From Euphorbia lathyris (taxonomy: Eukaryota; Streptophyta; Magnoliopsida; Malpighiales; Euphorbiaceae), in assembly GCF_963576675.1 (NCBI RefSeq), contig NC_088914.1, positions 85,682,441 through 85,746,440 of the forward strand: DNA of 64,000 nucleotides, given 5' to 3'. Shown piece by piece: positions 60,468 through 64,000 of this stretch (the stretch's first letter is position 1; every line of letters begins with the position of its first letter). The notes beneath the pieces are model-generated. The model was given only the letters and a program-made list of their open reading frames with translations. It had not been told where the DNA came from and searched no databases. A program made the translations under genes and the position numbers.

Positions 60468-61770
60468 GTTATTTTAAAATTTTAATTATGATAATAAATC
60501 ATTAAAATATATATTAGTTCAGAGGAAATATGAAAAACGAAAAAACACAAAAAACGTGAAAACGCGAAAAAAAACGAAATAAAAGTGAAAAAAGGTAAAA
60601 ACGCAAAAAAACATATAAACGGGTTAACACAAAAAAAAAAAAAACACGCAAAACATGAACATGTAAAAAAACAAAAAAAAAGTGCAAAACAGTAAAATGT
60701 ACAAAAATGTAGAGGTGTGGAAAACTGTGTAAACGTGAAAACAGTAAAAATTTAATAGACAAGAAAAACTATAAAACCGCAAAAATACAAAAAAAATGTA
60801 GAAAAACCCATGAAAACGAGAATGCAAAAAACATGAAAACACTGGAAAAAATATGGAAGACATGAAAAAGTGAAAAGAAAACGAAATCTGAAAAAAGTGA
60901 AAACACAAAAAAAATGTGAAAAGCACGAAAACGTCTAAAACGTCAAAAACACGAAAACGTGAACTTGTTCGTTATTTTAAAATTTTAATTATGACAATAA
61001 ATTATTCAAATATATATTAGTTTAGAGGAAATATGAACAATGGTAAAAAAAAAATACAAAAAACGAAAAAAAAAACGCAAAAAACAAAAACAAAATAAAA
61101 GTGGAAAAGGGTGAAAACGCAAAAAAACATATAAACATGTTAACATAAAAAAAACACACGAAACATGAACACACAAAACAAAAATGTGCAAGACCATGAA
61201 ACGTAAAAAAACGCAGAGATGCGGGAAACTCAGTAAAACAATTTAAAAATGCAAAAAAATAGAGAAAAACGTGAAAATCTATTAAAAACATGAAAATGTG
61301 AAAAACACAAAAAGTGAAAAAAATGTGAAAAACACTAAAACGTGAAAATACAAAAAAGGCGAAAAACATGAACTGTGAAAAACATTTGTAATGCTAAAAA
61401 CACGAAAATGTGATAAATGCGTTTTTAACGTTTTCGTGTTTTTGGCATTTTTTCACGTTTTTGTATTTTTTGACATTTTTGTGTGTTTGCGGTTTTTTAC
61501 ATTTTTGTATTTTTCGTTTTTTTTTTATTTTTTCGGGGTTTTCACATTTTCAAATTTTTTTCATGATTTTGTATTTTTTCGCATTTTGTAATATTTTCGT
61601 GCTATCCACGATTTCTTCTTGTTTTTTTCACATTTTCGTGTTTAGTCGTTTTCGTGTTTTTTTTTGTGTTTTTCACATTTGCCGTCTATCATGTTTTTCT
61701 ATTTTTGTGTGTTTTTTTTTTTTTTATATTTTTTCGCGTTTTGTGTATTTTTGTGTTGATGTTTTGTAAT
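60468..61770. repeat. strand-asymmetric A-rich then T-rich simple-sequence block
   Basis: A unit starting gttattttaaaattttaatt at 60468 repeats 503 bp later at 60971. Both are followed by A-runs punctuated by cg/ac words (aaaacgtgaaaacgc, acacgaaaacg). From about 61400 to 61750 the composition inverts to T-runs with cacgttttcgtgt words. The reading frames on both strands (FFFxF, VFF-type) are compositional artefacts. Confidence 0.8.
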
Positions 61771-62519
61771 TTGATCAAGGTTTATATTCACATTTGAGAT
61801 TGCTAAACCAAACCTATCAAAAAGATATTGCTTCACATATAAACTGTGGATCAATTTCCAATGAAGGTTGGACTTCTGCAAAGAGATTTGCAGTTCATTT
61901 TTACTAAGCATCGAATAGGGGTAATTTGATCTTTTGAAAGTTATAACACAATTCAACTTATCTCTAAATTTTTAACTTCAAATCATTTTAGAAAACTATA
62001 TATGAAAAGATGTTGGAGGTATTGCGACTAATTTAGCGGAAGCAATTAACTAATCAGAGTGCATAAAAATAAAATTGCTTGAATTAATAGAACTTTAAAG
62101 AAAGAAATTGAACTCAAATTTTATTATAATTTGATTTTATTGACAACATATTTTACAAACCGAAAAACGATGCCTATTTATAGGCCTAAAATGAGAAACT
62201 AGTTTGATTGAAAAATAGTATGAAAACCTAATGTGAAAAAATAGTATGAAAAACTCAACTTTAATGCTGCCATATTCAACCTACCTAACTCTGTGACCAG
62301 CAGCCTGTGACTTACAATACTAATTAAGAAGCTTGTCTCTTTTTTTTTTTTTTTTTTCCTGTGACTCAAATGTCATGAGTTCACATCATTATTTGTTTTT
62401 TTAATTTTTTAATATTATTTGGTTTTACAATTCATTATTTCATACCGTTCAATTTTTTTTTATAAATAAATAATATTATTTGTTATTATGAATAACCATC
62501 ATTTGAACAAAAGAAAAGT
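61771..62519. other. intergenic, AT-rich
   Basis: I see no gene here. It has T-runs at 62341-62360 and AT-rich stretches to 62510. Confidence 0.5.
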
Positions 62520-62653
62520 GGACCAAACAAACATCAGCAGCAAACGTCATCTTAACAGAACCCTCTTAAGTCATAAAAGAAGTGATCAATTAATACCATC
62601 CATTCATGTATAAATATCTTTCAATGCATCACACAGACACTTAATAGCTATAG
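62520..62653 (+). promoter_or_regulatory. promoter region of the second receptor-kinase copy
   Basis: gaccaaacaaacatcagcag (62521) and tataaatatctttcaat (62609) match the promoter of the first receptor gene in order and spacing. Only one copy of the upstream word is present. The sequence tagctatag continues to where the first gene has its ATG. Confidence 0.55.
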
Positions 62654-64000
62654 CCATTACACAAGCCATTTTACTTTCTTCTTTCCTTTCATTTCCTTTT
62701 TCTTGCTTCTTCTTCTTCTTCTTTAATTGTTAATCAGGAGACCGAAGCTCTTTTGAGATGGAAAGCTACTCTTCAATTTCATAATCAAACCAATTCTCCC
62801 TTATCTTCATGGTCTCTATCTACTCCTCCTTGCAATTGGTCTGGCATTTCCTGTGATCATAATGCTGCAAATGTTAAAAGCATCAACCTTTCTGATTATG
62901 GTTTGAAAGGTACGCTTCATCATCTCAGCTTCTTCTCTTTTCCATATCTTACCGAGCTCGACCTTAAGAACAACTCTTTCCATGGCAACATTCCTTCCCA
63001 ACTTTCTAATCTTTCTAAACTCACACTCCTTGACTTGTCTTACAATGATTTCTCTGGTTGGATTCCTAAAGATATTGGAATTTTGAGCTCTCTCCGTTAT
63101 CTTGGTTTATTCAACAATCATCTCACTGGTGTTATCCCTATTTCTATAGGAAATATGACCAGCTTATCAACTCTTTACTTAAGTAGAAATCAACTTTCTG
63201 GTTCCATTCCTCGAGAAATTGGAATGTTGAAATCTGTGACTGTTCTTGCATTGTCATATAATAATCTTATAGGTACCATTCCAAGTTGTATAGGAAACTT
63301 TACAAACTTGTCCGTTCTTACTCTCGATTTCAATCAACTTTCTGGTTCGATACCTCATGAAGTTGGAATGTTGAGATCTATTACAGTTCTTAAATTGTCC
63401 AGTAATGATCTCATTGGAAACATTCCAACCTCTATAGGAAACTTGACAAATTTGTCCATTCTTTATCTTGATTTGAATCAACTTTCTGGTTCTATACCTC
63501 ATGAAGTTGGAATGTTGACATACATCAGATATCTTGATTTGTCAAGTAATAGTCTCATTGGTCCCATTCCAAGTTGTATAGGAAACTTGACAAATTTGTC
63601 AATTCTTGCTCTTTATTCCAATCAACTTTCTAATTCCATACCTCAAGAAGCTGGAAGATTGAGATCTATTAGAGAAATTTACTTGGAAAACAATAATCTC
63701 ACTGGAGTTCTTCCCACGGAGATAAAAAATTTAACTGTCTTATCTGTCTTTCAAATACATAACAATAAATTGAATGGGCAGTTAACAGAGGGTTTATGTC
63801 TTAGTGGGAAACTTCAATATTTTTCAGCATTTAATAATTATTTGAGTGGGCCTATCTCAAAAAGCTTCCGAAACTGCAGTAATTTACTCAGACTTGGACT
63901 CCAGGATAATCAATTCACAGAAAATATATCTAAAATTTTAGATATATGTCCCCAATTGAACTACCTGGACTTGAGTCGTAACAAATTTTTTGGAGAGTTT
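62654..64000 (+). pseudogene. LRR receptor-like kinase paralogue, start codon lost, runs off window
   Basis: The frame is open from 62654 to the window end (449 codons) and aligns with the first receptor from its signal peptide onward: PFYFLLSFHFLFLASSSSS, ETEALLRWKATL, CNWSGISCDHN and DLKNNSFHGNIPSQLSNL. It ends in the LRR region at YLDLSRNKFFGEF. The codons MLSFI of the first gene are missing; the sequence reads tagccattacac instead, with an in-frame TAG just upstream. The next in-frame ATG is at about 63151, inside the LRRs. Four 144-bp LRR units start at 63215, 63359, 63503 and 63647 versus five in the first gene. The rest, including any kinase, is outside the window. It could still be expressed from an unseen upstream exon or a non-AUG start; pseudogene is the likelier call. 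Confidence 0.75.

Noticed and set aside
60514..61769. Several Phe/Val-rich reading frames on both strands
   Set aside because: They arise from T-runs and cg words in simple sequence; no start context or domain.

Overview
This is nuclear DNA of a flowering plant, almost certainly a eudicot. The evidence is AT-rich intergenic DNA, GT-AG introns, plant-specific gene families (a reticulon B21-like protein, an NFD6-like protein, a MIK2-like LRR receptor kinase, FAR1-derived sequence) and dense nested plant transposons. I could not assign a family or genus. Layout, left to right: 1-6900 is a minus-strand Ty3/gypsy-type LTR element, cut by the left window edge, whose pol fragments are in a permuted order. 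9163-10977 (+) is a two-exon OB-fold nucleic-acid-binding gene. 13893-16606 (-) is an NFD6-like gene with three candidate last exons. 17820-21270 holds a decayed FAR1-related gene with transposons in its presumed leader intron. 21591-21710 (-) is a scrap resembling the start of the plasma-membrane Na+/H+ antiporter SOS1. 24427-28610 (-) is a seven-exon reticulon-like B21 gene. 36678-40063 (+) is an intact LRR receptor kinase. 62654 to the right edge (+) is a close paralogue whose start codon is missing. Between the genes lie two kinds of mobile DNA. The first is a set of palindromic, foldback-type elements, most with 9-10 bp target duplications (Mutator-like), plus hAT, Tourist and Stowaway MITEs. 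At least ten foldbacks can be delimited by eye. The second is an LTR-retrotransposon cluster at 41063-58993. There, an old element (41063-54184, TSD GTTTC) carries a younger Athila-like element (47341-52915, TSD GGAAG) inside its right LTR. Next to it, 54406-58993 is a stack of a foldback element containing a hAT element, which contains a solo LTR, which contains another Athila-like remnant. The host genes do not form an operon or pathway; they are independent housekeeping or signalling genes. The two receptor-kinase copies share promoter sequence and are a dispersed duplicate pair 26 kb apart. The most unusual observations are: the permuted retroelement; a short GC-rich motif (ACGCGGGGCGT) scattered many times and in both orientations through two different LTR families; a 109-codon exact-period acidic repeat in a stop-ridden retroelement ORF; the triplicated last exons of the NFD6-like gene; and a composite palindrome made of two foldback families joined arm to arm. 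All names rest on reading the translations and on recalled family features; no database search was done.
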